Origin: Taklimakanibacter sp021828105
GTDB lineage: Bacteria > Pseudomonadota > Alphaproteobacteria > Rhizobiales > Aestuariivirgaceae
Assembly: GCA_021828105.1 (NCBI GenBank)
Contig: JAKATG010000002.1
Location: 248,001 to 312,000 of the forward strand
Direction: 5' to 3'
DNA: 64,000 nucleotides
The notes beneath the pieces were generated by a model. It was given only the letters and a program-made list of their open reading frames with translations. It did not search any database and was not told the origin of the DNA. This document shows positions 34,500 to 42,939 of the stretch, piece after piece. Made by a program: the position numbers and the translations under genes. Numbering within the stretch: position 1 is the stretch's first letter; each line of letters starts with the position of its first letter.

Positions 34500-35516
34500 T
34501 CAGGCGGCGAGGCCCGCCAGGCGAAAAGCGACGAGCGAGGTGAGCTCAAACATCATCACCATCGCCATCTGCGCGGTGATCTGGTTCGGACTGTCCTTGG
34601 TCGGCATCAGGCAAACGACGTCGGCACCAATGATATCCAGGCCCTTGAGGCCCTGCAGCAAGCGTGTCGCCTCGCGGATGGTGAAGCCCGAAAAACCGGG
34701 CTCGAGGTTGGACACGCCGGGCGCCACGCTCGGATCGAGGGAGTCGAGGTCGAAGGTGATATAGGCCGGGCGGTCACCAACTCGTGATCGGATGAGCTCG
34801 ACGGTCCTCGCGATGCCGAGCTCCTCGAATTCGTTCATGGGGACAACCTTGTAGCCCAGCGCCTCGCTGGCCGAGCCGACCTTGCCCTGATGGATCGAGC
34901 CCGAGGGATGGCCGCGCATGCCGATCTGGATGCTATGGGCGGCATCGACGGCCGCTTCCCGTACCGTATAGGCCGCCCAATGCGCCGCCGAACGGCGGGC
35001 GCCCAGCCAATGCGGCATGTTCTCATAGGAATCGGTATGGGCGTCGAAATGGATCAAGGCGGCGGGCTTGCCGCCCGAAAGCTTGCGCCCCGGTCCTGCC
35101 ACGGCCTTGAGGATCGGACCGGTGATCGAATGATCGCCGCCGATCGATACGGGGCGCGTGCCGGCCGCATCGAGGCGCCGATAGAAGGCCTCGATGTCGC
35201 GGACGCAGGCCTCGTTGTTCATCGCTTCCGGCAAGGGCACGTCGCCCAGGTCATGGATCCGCGCCGCCTCGAACGGGGCGAAGCCGTGCACGCCATGGGC
35301 GCGGCGATAGAAGCCCGAGACATGGCGCACCGCGCGTGGCCCCAAATGCTGATCGCGCTCGGTGGAGCCATTGCCGGAACTGTGCGGCACGCCGACAAGG
35401 GCGATATCGCAGGCCGAAGGGTCTTCGTTCCAGGGGCAGCGGAACAGCGTCGGAATGCCCCACCAGTACCAGGATTGGGCGCTGTTTCGGGCTTGTTCCA
35501 TCTCGCTGCCTGACAT
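34500..35516 (-). CDS. Agmatinase/ureohydrolase family protein
   Basis: A 338-residue ureohydrolase that would hydrolyse agmatine or another guanidino compound to urea with a di-manganese centre. All metal ligands are present: SIGGDHSITGP, IHFDAHTDSYEN and ITFDLDSLDPSVAPG. AAAGG is 8 bases before ATG 35516, better than GTG 35525 where it abuts the codon. No polyamine gene is adjacent, so agmatine, guanidinobutyrate and similar substrates cannot be separated. Confidence 0.9.
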   Translation of the reverse strand: MSGSEMEQARNSAQSWYWWGIPTLFRCPWNEDPSACDIALVGVPHSSGNGSTERDQHLGPRAVRHVSGFYRRAHGVHGFAPFEAARIHDLGDVPLPEAMNNEACVRDIEAFYRRLDAAGTRPVSIGGDHSITGPILKAVAGPGRKLSGGKPAALIHFDAHTDSYENMPHWLGARRSAAHWAAYTVREAAVDAAHSIQIGMRGHPSGSIHQGKVGSASEALGYKVVPMNEFEELGIARTVELIRSRVGDRPAYITFDLDSLDPSVAPGVSNLEPGFSGFTIREATRLLQGLKGLDIIGADVVCLMPTKDSPNQITAQMAMVMMFELTSLVAFRLAGLAA

Positions 35517-35626
35517 GTTTTTCACCTTTGAATTTTATGATCGCTTTATGGCCGAGCCGCCTATTCCGCATCGTTTTCCGATGCGCGGATAGCCAAATGG
35601 ACGTCAGAAACGATGAGTCCCGAGCC

Positions 35627-35878
35627 ATGTCAAACACCATTTTTAGAAGGCGCAAGCTTCCGCCGGTCATCGCGGTCCTGGCACTCGTGCCGGCAGCCTT
35701 GGTCGCCATCGCCACGCTTTTCGCCGTGTTCTTCGCTGCAACGCCGGAACGCGCCGTGTTGACCCTCGCCCAATGCCGGACGATCAGCGCGGCGGATCAG
35801 CGCCTCGCCTGCTATGACAGCCTGGAAGGCAAGCCCTCGCCGCTGCCGGCGAAAGGCGGGCAGGCAGCCGCCGGATGA
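35627..35878 (+). CDS. Small membrane-anchored protein with CRTI...RLACYD motif
   Basis: 83 residues. A basic start (SNTIFRRRKLPP) precedes a long hydrophobic helix (VIAVLALVPAALVAIATLFAVFF). The exported tail contains AQCRTISAADQRLACYDSLEG. The C...(A)DQRLACYD pattern recurs in many unrelated periplasmic proteins of proteobacteria, where its two cysteines probably pair. ATG 35597 is an alternative start. Confidence 0.6.
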   Translation: MSNTIFRRRKLPPVIAVLALVPAALVAIATLFAVFFAATPERAVLTLAQCRTISAADQRLACYDSLEGKPSPLPAKGGQAAAG

Positions 35879-35998
35879 CCGGATTCGTGACCGGATCAGA
35901 CCCGGTCATGAAGTTCCCTGTTGCCGAAACGGCCATTTGACGCTTTGATCCAAGGCGCGACCGGGAGCGGTTCGTTCCCGGCCGCGAGGGAGGGGACA

Positions 35999-37072
35999 AT
36001 GGCCTTGCAGGCACGAGGACGCGCCACCGTCAATCCGCGCGAAGAGCTGGCCAAGTGGATGGGCGCCCGACAGAAGCACCATTCCGAATACATCAAGCTG
36101 CTGACCGACCGGAAGAACGAGCTGTTCAATGTCGAGCTCGATCACGGGCCGCGCTCGGACATCTACATAGGGGCGCAGCGCGAGTTCGAACGCCACGACC
36201 AGCAGTTCGACCGGCTGCAGGCCGTCGTGCGCCGGCCGATCAACAATCTCAACATCGCGCCCTGGATATTCTGGCTGCTGGCGCTCGGCCTCGCCATTCT
36301 CGAAGCGCCGGTCAACAAGTTCCTGTTCGATTATGCGATCCAGGGAACCAATCTCACCTCCTATCTGGTCTCGACCGCCTTCGCCATCCTGCTGCTCTTG
36401 CTCGCGCATCTCGCCGGCAGATGCCTCCGGCAAATCTGGTCGGAATATCGCCGCCGCGTCGTGTGGTCGAACCTCATCATCGCCTGCCTGGGCGTCGCGG
36501 TTCTCGCCATTCTCATCTCCATCCTGACCATCGGCCGCGCCCGCTATTCGGCGGGTGCCGCCGATCCAGGCCTTGGCAGCCTCTTCACCGATATCGGCGG
36601 GCAAGTGAGCCAGCATGGCTTCTTCACCAGCCTGTTCAGCGCCTTCGGTGATGTGAGCGCGCTCATCCTGTTCACCGTCAATTTCGGCGGCGTGATCATC
36701 GCCATGCTGCTCGGCTTCTTCAGCCACGATCCCGACAAGGATTTCGATCACTCGGAAGCCGCTCTCAAGAAGGCCACCCGCCGCCTCAACAAGCTGCAGT
36801 CCAAATATGCCCAGTCGCGCGCCAAGGTCATCCGCAAGTTCACGCCCGATCTCACCGGCGCCAGCCGTAATTTCGCCGATGCCAACAACAAGATCATCGA
36901 GATGAAGACGCTGTTGAGCGAACCGCTCGATGAATGGGACCGGTTCGTGCTCGACGATCTCGACACGCTCGCCGAGGAGGCGATGGAGGATGACGTCGGC
37001 TCGCAGCTCGCAGGCTCCCGCCTGCCGCCGAGCGAGGTGACGAAAGGCGCCAATATCCGGCCGCTCAGATGA
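35999..37072 (+). CDS. Four-helix membrane protein with cytosolic coiled-coil domains
   Basis: 357 residues. A charged N-terminal region of about 80 residues (ARQKHHSEYIKLLTDRKNEL; REFERHDQQFDRLQAV) precedes four transmembrane helices (IAPWIFWLLALGLAILEAPV; YLVSTAFAILLLLLAHLAG; VVWSNLIIACLGVAVLAILI; ALILFTVNFGGVIIAMLLGF). A C-terminal region of about 110 residues with heptad-like character follows (HSEAALKKATRRLNKLQSKY). GGGAGGGG precedes the ATG. Its stop overlaps the start of the secreted VWA-like gene, so the two probably act together across the inner membrane. I do not recognise the family. Confidence 0.75.
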   Translation: MALQARGRATVNPREELAKWMGARQKHHSEYIKLLTDRKNELFNVELDHGPRSDIYIGAQREFERHDQQFDRLQAVVRRPINNLNIAPWIFWLLALGLAILEAPVNKFLFDYAIQGTNLTSYLVSTAFAILLLLLAHLAGRCLRQIWSEYRRRVVWSNLIIACLGVAVLAILISILTIGRARYSAGAADPGLGSLFTDIGGQVSQHGFFTSLFSAFGDVSALILFTVNFGGVIIAMLLGFFSHDPDKDFDHSEAALKKATRRLNKLQSKYAQSRAKVIRKFTPDLTGASRNFADANNKIIEMKTLLSEPLDEWDRFVLDDLDTLAEEAMEDDVGSQLAGSRLPPSEVTKGANIRPLR

Positions 37073-37848
37073 GGAGTGTCGCAAGCCTTGCCGTTCTCGC
37101 CGCCATCCTCCTCATAGGCCTCATCAGACCAGCGGACGCGCAAGCGATCGATTGGCAGCGCTATTGCGCAGCCGATGGCCGCGACGTTCTGCTCTTCGTC
37201 GACGTCACGACGCCCTATGACGCCCAGGACAAGACCATCCTCGTCGACGGCCTGCAGCGCATCGTCGCCGACCTCAAGGGCGGCGACCGCATCGTCATCA
37301 GGACCATCGGCGACAGCGCCGCCCATTCCGAGCGCCTGGTCGACCGCTGCATTCCTTATTGCCCGCCGAAGGGTTTTTGGGAGGATCTGTTCTCCGACTG
37401 CACCGGCGGCCTCATCCTCAACCATAAGCGCATCCTCATCGCCGACATCCGCAACAAGGCGCGCGAGCGGCTCGATCAATTCACCGAGCTGCCGTTCTCC
37501 GACATCGTCACCACGGTGGCGCTGGTGTCGCGCGAGGAACTGTCGGGCAAGAAGTCGGCGGAGATATTCCTGTTCTCCGACCTCATCGAGAACTCGCCCT
37601 TCATGCCGGGCGGCGAGTTCCTCATGCTGCCCAATGCCGACCTCCTCAAGCGAATCGCGGAGAATCAGCTCGTGCCGTCACTTCATGGCGCCAAGGTGCA
37701 AGTGTTCGGCGTTGGGCGCGGCGGCACGGCCGAGCGCACGGCGCTGCCGATCGAACGGCTGAACAAGATCATGGAATTCTGGACCAGGCTCTTCACCGAA
37801 GGCGGGTCGGGGGACGTGTCGATCAATCAGAACCTGGCGGTGCAGTGA
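37069..37848 (+). CDS. Secreted VWA-like protein, partner of the membrane protein upstream
   Basis: 259 residues with a signal peptide (MRSVASLAVLAAILLIGLIR, then PADAQA). The fold looks like a von Willebrand A domain: VLLFVDVTTPYD, a strand-helix alternation, and AEIFLFSDLIENSPF. The metal-site motif is DVTTP rather than the classical DxSxS, so metal binding may be altered. Cysteines at DRCIPYCPP and SDCTGG suggest disulfides. The four-base overlap with the preceding gene implies coupled expression. Its last 26 bases overlap the end of the convergent gene. Function unknown. Confidence 0.72.
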   Translation: MRSVASLAVLAAILLIGLIRPADAQAIDWQRYCAADGRDVLLFVDVTTPYDAQDKTILVDGLQRIVADLKGGDRIVIRTIGDSAAHSERLVDRCIPYCPPKGFWEDLFSDCTGGLILNHKRILIADIRNKARERLDQFTELPFSDIVTTVALVSREELSGKKSAEIFLFSDLIENSPFMPGGEFLMLPNADLLKRIAENQLVPSLHGAKVQVFGVGRGGTAERTALPIERLNKIMEFWTRLFTEGGSGDVSINQNLAVQ

Positions 37849-39412
37849 CGTTCGCCTCATACCAGCGCCGCGTGAGAACGATGTCCTGACGATCGAGGCC
37901 GTGACCGGCGGCGATGGTTTCGGCGGTGATCCTTGAGCCGCAGCGGCGGAAGTGATCGACCAATGGCGGCGCATATTGGCCGTAAGGGTCCGACCTTCCG
38001 GCGATGGTCAGAATGCCCGTGTCCGAGAGGTCGGGCGTCGGCGGCGTCTCGAGCACCAGCATCGGCCGTAGCAGGATGGCGCGGGCGAGAAGACCGGGAT
38101 GAAGCAGCATGAGGGCGGCGACGAAATTGGCGCCATTGGAATAGCCGAGCGCCGTGACGCGGGATGGATCGAGCCCGTAACGCGAGAGGGCTTGCGGCAA
38201 GGTGGCGGCGAAGGCTCCCGTCTCCCGCGCGATGTCCGCCTGGTCGAAGCGGTCCATGCCATAGCGCCGGAACCAGCGCAGCGAACCTTCCTCGCTGCTG
38301 CGGCCGCGGAAGCCCAGGAGATCGGCTTGCGGCGCAATCTCCCGGCCGAGCGGCAAAAGGTCGGCCTCATGGCCGCCGGTGCCATGGAAGAGAATCAGGG
38401 TCGCGCCATCGGATTTTTCCGCACGCTTCAGGCGATGAATGAAGGGAAGGTCGGCGGCGGGATCGCGCGGCTCGCCGGGCGCTGAAATATCGGGCAGCAT
38501 GGCGATGATATCCTTTTCGCGTGCCGCCTCATGCGGCGGAACAAAGACCTTCGTGCCGAGCCCGGCTTCATCCTCGTCCACCGTCATGCCGGGCTCATCG
38601 GTCGCAAATTCGGTGAGGATGCCACCCGGCTCGCGGACATAGAGCGAGGTGAAATAACGGCGGTCCTTGATCGGGCTCGTGGCGCGCGCTTCAGCGGCGA
38701 AGGCGGCATGAAGGGCATCGAGCTCGGCATGCCCGCTGGCACGGAACGCCACATGATCGATCGTGCCGGGGCCCGGCGCTCCCGGCCAGAAGCCCGACGC
38801 TTCACGCAGATCGACAACATCGCCGCTTAAGGAGATAAACCGGGTCGCCGCCCCCTCGCGGGCGCTTTCGCGATAACCGTAACGCTGGGGCAAAGCCGCG
38901 CGCGTCCCGTTCGGATCATTGGAGAGCCAAGTGACGCCGCGAATGCGGCGCACGGCCATGGCGGCGGGAATGTCCGACGGATGAAACAAGGCGGGCGCCA
39001 GGAGTTCGTCCTGGCCGACGAGCTTGATGATGACGCCGTCCGGATCGCTGAGGCGCAAGACCGGTTCGCCGAATTCGCGGCCCGGCAATCCGGTCTTCAG
39101 TCCCAATGTCATCGCCCGCGTGAGCCAGAAACCCATGGCCTCCGCCGGTATGGCGAGGGCGATCTCAAAGGCCTGGCCGAGGCCCTGGCGTCCACGGGCG
39201 CCCTCCTGCCAGACAAGTGCGGTGATGAGGGAGCCGGGCGAACCCAGTTGGTCGCCATAGAAGAGATGGAGCTGGGTCGAATCCTCGAAGCCCGCGGTCC
39301 GCTTCACCAGCCTGAGGCCCAGGAAACCTGCATAGAAGTCGACGTTGCGCTGCGCATTCGCCGTCACCAGCGTGACGTGATGGATGCCGGAACTCTGGCG
39401 GGGATCGCTCAT
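37823..39412 (-). CDS. Fusion of ring-cleaving dioxygenase (VOC) and alpha/beta hydrolase, MhqO-MhqD type
   Basis: 529 residues in three parts. Residues 1 to about 275 are two VOC half-domains of an extradiol-type dioxygenase, with presumed iron ligands in GIHHVTLVTAN, TIDHVAFRASG and GILTEFATDEPG. From about residue 330 to the end is an esterase/phospholipase-like alpha/beta hydrolase with LFHGTGG, a nucleophile in LGYSNGANF, an acid in GRSDPYG and a histidine in AAGHGLDRQD. In Bacillus the comparable proteins MhqO and MhqD are separate and respond to quinones, so this single chain joins two steps or functions of hydroquinone/quinone detoxification. No frameshift or internal start suggests two genes. 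Confidence 0.88.
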   Translation of the reverse strand: MSDPRQSSGIHHVTLVTANAQRNVDFYAGFLGLRLVKRTAGFEDSTQLHLFYGDQLGSPGSLITALVWQEGARGRQGLGQAFEIALAIPAEAMGFWLTRAMTLGLKTGLPGREFGEPVLRLSDPDGVIIKLVGQDELLAPALFHPSDIPAAMAVRRIRGVTWLSNDPNGTRAALPQRYGYRESAREGAATRFISLSGDVVDLREASGFWPGAPGPGTIDHVAFRASGHAELDALHAAFAAEARATSPIKDRRYFTSLYVREPGGILTEFATDEPGMTVDEDEAGLGTKVFVPPHEAAREKDIIAMLPDISAPGEPRDPAADLPFIHRLKRAEKSDGATLILFHGTGGHEADLLPLGREIAPQADLLGFRGRSSEEGSLRWFRRYGMDRFDQADIARETGAFAATLPQALSRYGLDPSRVTALGYSNGANFVAALMLLHPGLLARAILLRPMLVLETPPTPDLSDTGILTIAGRSDPYGQYAPPLVDHFRRCGSRITAETIAAGHGLDRQDIVLTRRWYEANVTAPPGSD

Positions 39413-39424
39413 GCGCCCAGGTAA

Positions 39425-39826
39425 TCAGGTCCGGTCGATCGGGTACAGCGAATTCCAGACATAAAAGGTCATGCCCGAGATGAATGCGGAGACGACGCCG
39501 ATCACCGCAATGGAATCGAGGCGTCCGTAAAAGGGAAGGGTGAACAGGCATATCGCCGACGCGATCAGCACGGCGGCAGCGGTCCACGGCGCCATATGCG
39601 CCAGGACCGACTCGGCGAAATAAAGAGCGACGGCAAGAGCCACGATGTAAAGCGGCCAGGCTACGAGCAGCCCGGCGATGACATGCATGGGGTTCCAGAG
39701 AAAGAGCGTAAGCAGCAAGGGGCCGACGATGAAGGAAAGGATCAGGCGGAGCGCCAGCGCCTTGCGCCGGCTCGAGGTCACGGGCGGGTTCTCTGTTTGC
39801 GACGGAGGCGAAGGCGCTTCTGCCAT
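39425..39826 (-). CDS. Four-helix membrane protein of unknown function
   Basis: 133 residues with four predicted helices (LILSFIVGPLLLTLFLW; MHVIAGLLVAWPLYIVALAV; WTAAAVLIASAICLFTLPF; AVIGVVSAFISGMTFYVW) after a polar N-terminal tail. It lies 12 bp upstream of the dioxygenase-esterase gene on the same strand, so it may be cotranscribed. No family is recognised. Longer upstream readings of the frame run into the next gene and lack features. Confidence 0.7.
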   Translation of the reverse strand: MAEAPSPPSQTENPPVTSSRRKALALRLILSFIVGPLLLTLFLWNPMHVIAGLLVAWPLYIVALAVALYFAESVLAHMAPWTAAAVLIASAICLFTLPFYGRLDSIAVIGVVSAFISGMTFYVWNSLYPIDRT

Positions 39827-39887
39827 GTGCTCCCATCCACCGATGGTTCGCTCAATAGAGCGGAGAGCCGGCCTCAGCGCAAGCGCT

Positions 39888-40109
39888 TCATGCTTTCGGC
39901 TTCCGTCGCATGGCCAGCCAGACGGCGCCGATGATCCCGCCGACGACGGCGCCGGACGGCATGATGAAGGACACGACGCCCATGGCATAGGCGCCTTCCA
40001 TTTGCGAGATGTTGAAAATCTCCGCGGCCGCGATGGACAAGGCCAGGGCCAAGGCGGCGCCGGCAATGGCGCCGATGAGGAAGCCGGCGATAACTCTCAG
40101 TAAGATCAT
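39888..40109 (-). CDS. Small two-helix membrane protein
   Basis: 73 residues: LLRVIAGFLIGAIAGAALAL and a second helix AVVGGIIGAVWLAM with a glycine-rich pattern. Its ATG overlaps the stop of the FAD-linked dehydrogenase by four bases (ATGA), so it is translated as part of that operon. Function unknown. The pattern could suit a small anchor or an accessory subunit. Confidence 0.68.
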   Translation of the reverse strand: MILLRVIAGFLIGAIAGAALALALSIAAAEIFNISQMEGAYAMGVVSFIMPSGAVVGGIIGAVWLAMRRKPKA

Positions 40110-41488
40110 CTTTTCAACACCTTGCCGGGATTGAGAATGCCGTTCGGATCGAGCGCCTGCTTGATGCGGCGCATGACGCCGAGCTCCTCGAGACTGCGCG
40201 AGTAGCCGAGATAATCGCGCTTGAGCGTGCCGATGCCGTGCTCGGCCGAGATCGAGCCGCCATATTGGGCGACGAGCCGGTAGGCGATCTCGTCTATGTC
40301 GTGCAGGTCGGCCTGGCTCGCGCCCGCGACCGAGACGGAAACATGCAGATTGCTGTCGCCGATATGGCCATAGAAGGAGACATGGCAGCCGGGGAAGCGC
40401 CGGTCGAGCGCCATGGCGCATTCTGCAGCGAAGATGCCGAGGCTGCCGATCGCCAGGCTGACATCGAGATTGACGAGCGACGGCAAGAGGCGGTCCATGG
40501 CGAGGCCTTCGCGCACCACCCAGAACGAGCGCCTCTCCTTTTCCGATTGCGCGATGAGCGCATCGGCGATCAGCCCGTCGGTGAGCACGCCTTCGAGGAA
40601 GGCTTCGAGCGCCGCGTCGTGGCCCGCTCCCTCCGTCTCGATGATGACGGCGAAGGGCGGGGCGCTCTCGAACAGGCGAAGGCTTTCGGCTTCGCAATTG
40701 AAGCGGAAATAGCTCTGCCACATGGCCTCGAAGGCGGAGAGCGAGGCGAGCTCGCTCTTGGCCCGGTTCAGAAGAGCGACCACGTCATCGTAAGCCGCCA
40801 GCGCCAGGAGCGCGGTGGACCGGCCCTCGGGCAAGGGCTTCAGACGCAAAACGGCGCGGGTGATGACGCCCAGCGTTCCTTCCGCGCCGATGAAGAGCTG
40901 GCGGAGATCATAGCCGGTATTGTTCTTCGCCATCTTGTTCAGCATGGTGAGCACCGTGCCGTCGGCGAGAACCACTTCGAGGCCCAGCACATTGTCGCGC
41001 GTCACGCCATGGCGGATCACCCTGATGCCGCCGGCATTGGTCGAGAGATTGCCGCCGATCTGGCAGCTGCCGCGGGCGCCGAGATCGATCGGCAGCAGGA
41101 AGCCTTGGGCCGCCGCGGCATTCTGCGCCATTTCGAGCGGCGTGCCGGCCTTGACCGTCATGGTCCCTGCCGCCCGATCGATGTCCTCGATGCCGGCGAG
41201 GCGTTCGAGCGACAGGGCAAAATCGGCCGTGGCCGGATTGGCGGCACCAGCAAGACCGGTCATGCCGCCTTGCGGCACCACGCTTTGGCGATGCGCATTG
41301 CAGATCCTGAGCGCTGCCGCCACCTCATCGGCGCTCGCCGGACGCAGCACCGCCTTGGGCAAGTGCCGGCCGGTCTGGCTCGCATCGCCGCGATGGCGCT
41401 CGCCGATCTCGGCGCCGGTCAGCACCGCATCGTCGCCCAGCGCACGCCGCAGTTCATCGATGATCGTCGTGGCAGGCTCAGCGGACAT
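40106..41488 (-). CDS. FAD-linked 2-hydroxyacid dehydrogenase (GlcD/D-2-hydroxyglutarate type)
   Basis: A 460-residue FAD-binding oxidoreductase of the vanillyl-alcohol oxidase/GlcD class, which oxidises D-2-hydroxyacids such as D-lactate, glycolate or D-2-hydroxyglutarate. The FAD domain shows VVPQGGMTGLAG and GGNLSTNAGGIRVIRHG. The substrate domain has CHVSFYGHIGDSNLHVSV and SAEHGIGTLKRDYL. Its start overlaps the SDR upstream by 11 bases, and the small membrane protein follows with a four-base overlap. The substrate is not resolved. Confidence 0.92.
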   Translation of the reverse strand: MSAEPATTIIDELRRALGDDAVLTGAEIGERHRGDASQTGRHLPKAVLRPASADEVAAALRICNAHRQSVVPQGGMTGLAGAANPATADFALSLERLAGIEDIDRAAGTMTVKAGTPLEMAQNAAAAQGFLLPIDLGARGSCQIGGNLSTNAGGIRVIRHGVTRDNVLGLEVVLADGTVLTMLNKMAKNNTGYDLRQLFIGAEGTLGVITRAVLRLKPLPEGRSTALLALAAYDDVVALLNRAKSELASLSAFEAMWQSYFRFNCEAESLRLFESAPPFAVIIETEGAGHDAALEAFLEGVLTDGLIADALIAQSEKERRSFWVVREGLAMDRLLPSLVNLDVSLAIGSLGIFAAECAMALDRRFPGCHVSFYGHIGDSNLHVSVSVAGASQADLHDIDEIAYRLVAQYGGSISAEHGIGTLKRDYLGYSRSLEELGVMRRIKQALDPNGILNPGKVLKR

Positions 41489-42236
41489 AGCTCGCGCCGT
41501 TGATGTCGAAAGTGGCGCCGGTCATATGGCGCACCTCATCGCCGCACAGGAAGGCGACAAGGGCGCCCACTTCCTCGGGAGCCGCCATGCTGCCGAGCGG
41601 GATCTCGGAGAGGATGCGGCTTATATCCGCTTCCGTCATGCCGACATAGGCCATGTCCGTCTCGGTGAAGCCCGGCGCCACGGCGAAGGCGAGGATATTC
41701 TCCGCCGCATAGCCCCGCGCGATGGTCTTGGTGAGCGCCACCAGCGCGCCCTTCGAGGCGGCATAGGGCCATTGATCGGGCGCGTCGCCGCGATGCGCGG
41801 CACGGCTGGCGATGTTGATGATCTTGCCGCCGCCCGTTTGCCGGAAATGCGCCACCGCCAGCTTGCAGAGCTCGGCCGGTGCGGTGAGGTTCACCTGCAT
41901 AACTTGCGCGAAAGCCTGCCGCCAGTCCGCCATCGGTGCCGTGACCGGGGCGGGGGCGAAGATGCCGGCATTGTTGACCAGCACGTCGATGCGCGGGGCT
42001 TGAGCTTCGGCATCGCGCCACAAAGTGCTGGCCGCATCGGCTTCCGCGAGATCGGCGCTCAGAAGATGGCAAGAGGCGGCTCCGATCTCCTCGCGCAGAG
42101 CTTCTGCCGCCGCGCGGCTTTTTGCATAATGGAGCAGCACATGGGCGCCCGCCGCCGCGGTCGCCCGCGCGATCGCAGCACCTATGCCGCGCGATCCGCC
42201 CGTCACCAGGACGGTCTTGCCGCTGAGATCGGTCAT
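41478..42236 (-). CDS. Short-chain dehydrogenase/reductase, FabG-like
   Basis: A 252-residue classical SDR with VLVTGGSRGIGAAIAR, VLVNNAGIFAP, IINIASRAAHRG and YAASKGALVALTK. It lacks a signal peptide and would use NAD(P)H. It overlaps the downstream FAD-linked dehydrogenase by 11 bp, indicating a shared catabolic route in which an alcohol or ketone is handled before or after hydroxyacid oxidation. The promoter lies in the 106 bp to the divergent phosphatase, which contain a near-palindromic site. Confidence 0.9.
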   Translation of the reverse strand: MTDLSGKTVLVTGGSRGIGAAIARATAAAGAHVLLHYAKSRAAAEALREEIGAASCHLLSADLAEADAASTLWRDAEAQAPRIDVLVNNAGIFAPAPVTAPMADWRQAFAQVMQVNLTAPAELCKLAVAHFRQTGGGKIINIASRAAHRGDAPDQWPYAASKGALVALTKTIARGYAAENILAFAVAPGFTETDMAYVGMTEADISRILSEIPLGSMAAPEEVGALVAFLCGDEVRHMTGATFDINGASYVR

Positions 42237-42283
42237 GATGGGCTTTCTCCCTTCTCTAGCCGTAGCTGCTTTAAAAGTTTCAG

Positions 42284-42301
42284 CGGTAGAATACTATACC
42301 G
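42284..42301. promoter_or_regulatory. Operator-like site between the SDR operon and the phosphatase gene
   Basis: CGGTAGAATACTATACCG is symmetric at both ends (CGGTA/TACCG). It shares the ten bases ATACTATACC with the palindrome in front of the fructosamine operon. It lies 48 bp before the SDR start and 42 bp before the phosphatase start. It may bind a GntR-type regulator or simply be a promoter -10 region. Confidence 0.4.
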
Positions 42302-42342
42302 ACCTATTCCACGGGGCGTGTCAGGCAAGGGGAAGAAACCGA

Positions 42343-42915
42343 GTGAGCGATCTGCCAACCATCCATCTCGTCCGGCATGGTGAGACCGAGTGGTCGAAGT
42401 CCGGACGACATACGGGCCGCACCGATTTGCCGTTGACCCCGAACGGCGAGGCGGAGGCTCGGGCGCTCCAATCCCGTCTGGCCGGAACGGCCTTCGACCA
42501 GGTGCTGACGAGCCCGCTCAAGCGCGCCGCCCGCACGGCGGAACTGGCCGGCTTCACCGGCAAGCCCGAGCCGGACCTTCTGGAGTGGGATTACGGCGAC
42601 TATGAAGGCCTGACCACAGCGGCTATTCGCTCAAGCCGCCCTGGTTGGGACTTGTTCAACGACGGCTGTCCCGGCGGCGAATCCGTCGAGCAAATCTCTC
42701 AACGGGCCGACCGTATCGTGACCCGGCTGAAGGCGCAGAAGGGGAATGTGCTCGTCTTCGCCCACGGCCACATATTGCGGGTGCTGACCGCCAGATGGGT
42801 CGAGCAGCCGGTCCTGTTCGCGCGGGCACTGCTCTTGTCGACCGGCACCGTGAGCACGCTTGGCTTCGGCCACCACAGCGTCGACGAGCCGGCGATCAGC
42901 GTGTGGAATTCGTGA
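42343..42915 (+). CDS. Histidine phosphatase family protein (phosphoglycerate mutase-like)
   Basis: A 190-residue histidine phosphatase. The phospho-accepting motif is LVRHGETEWS; the second histidine lies in VFAHGHILRVL. The GTG start is preceded by AAGGGGAAG and begins at the family motif; upstream parts of the frame overlap the SDR gene. Substrates of such single-domain enzymes range from sugar phosphates to alpha-ribazole phosphate; no cobalamin gene is adjacent. Confidence 0.92.
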   Translation: MSDLPTIHLVRHGETEWSKSGRHTGRTDLPLTPNGEAEARALQSRLAGTAFDQVLTSPLKRAARTAELAGFTGKPEPDLLEWDYGDYEGLTTAAIRSSRPGWDLFNDGCPGGESVEQISQRADRIVTRLKAQKGNVLVFAHGHILRVLTARWVEQPVLFARALLLSTGTVSTLGFGHHSVDEPAISVWNS

Positions 42916-42939
42916 TCGAATGAGGCCGGTGGTTCTAGT

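Noticed and set aside
37823..39412. Two separate genes for the dioxygenase and the esterase
   Set aside because: The frame is continuous, with no ribosome-binding site or start near the domain border, so a fusion is the direct reading.
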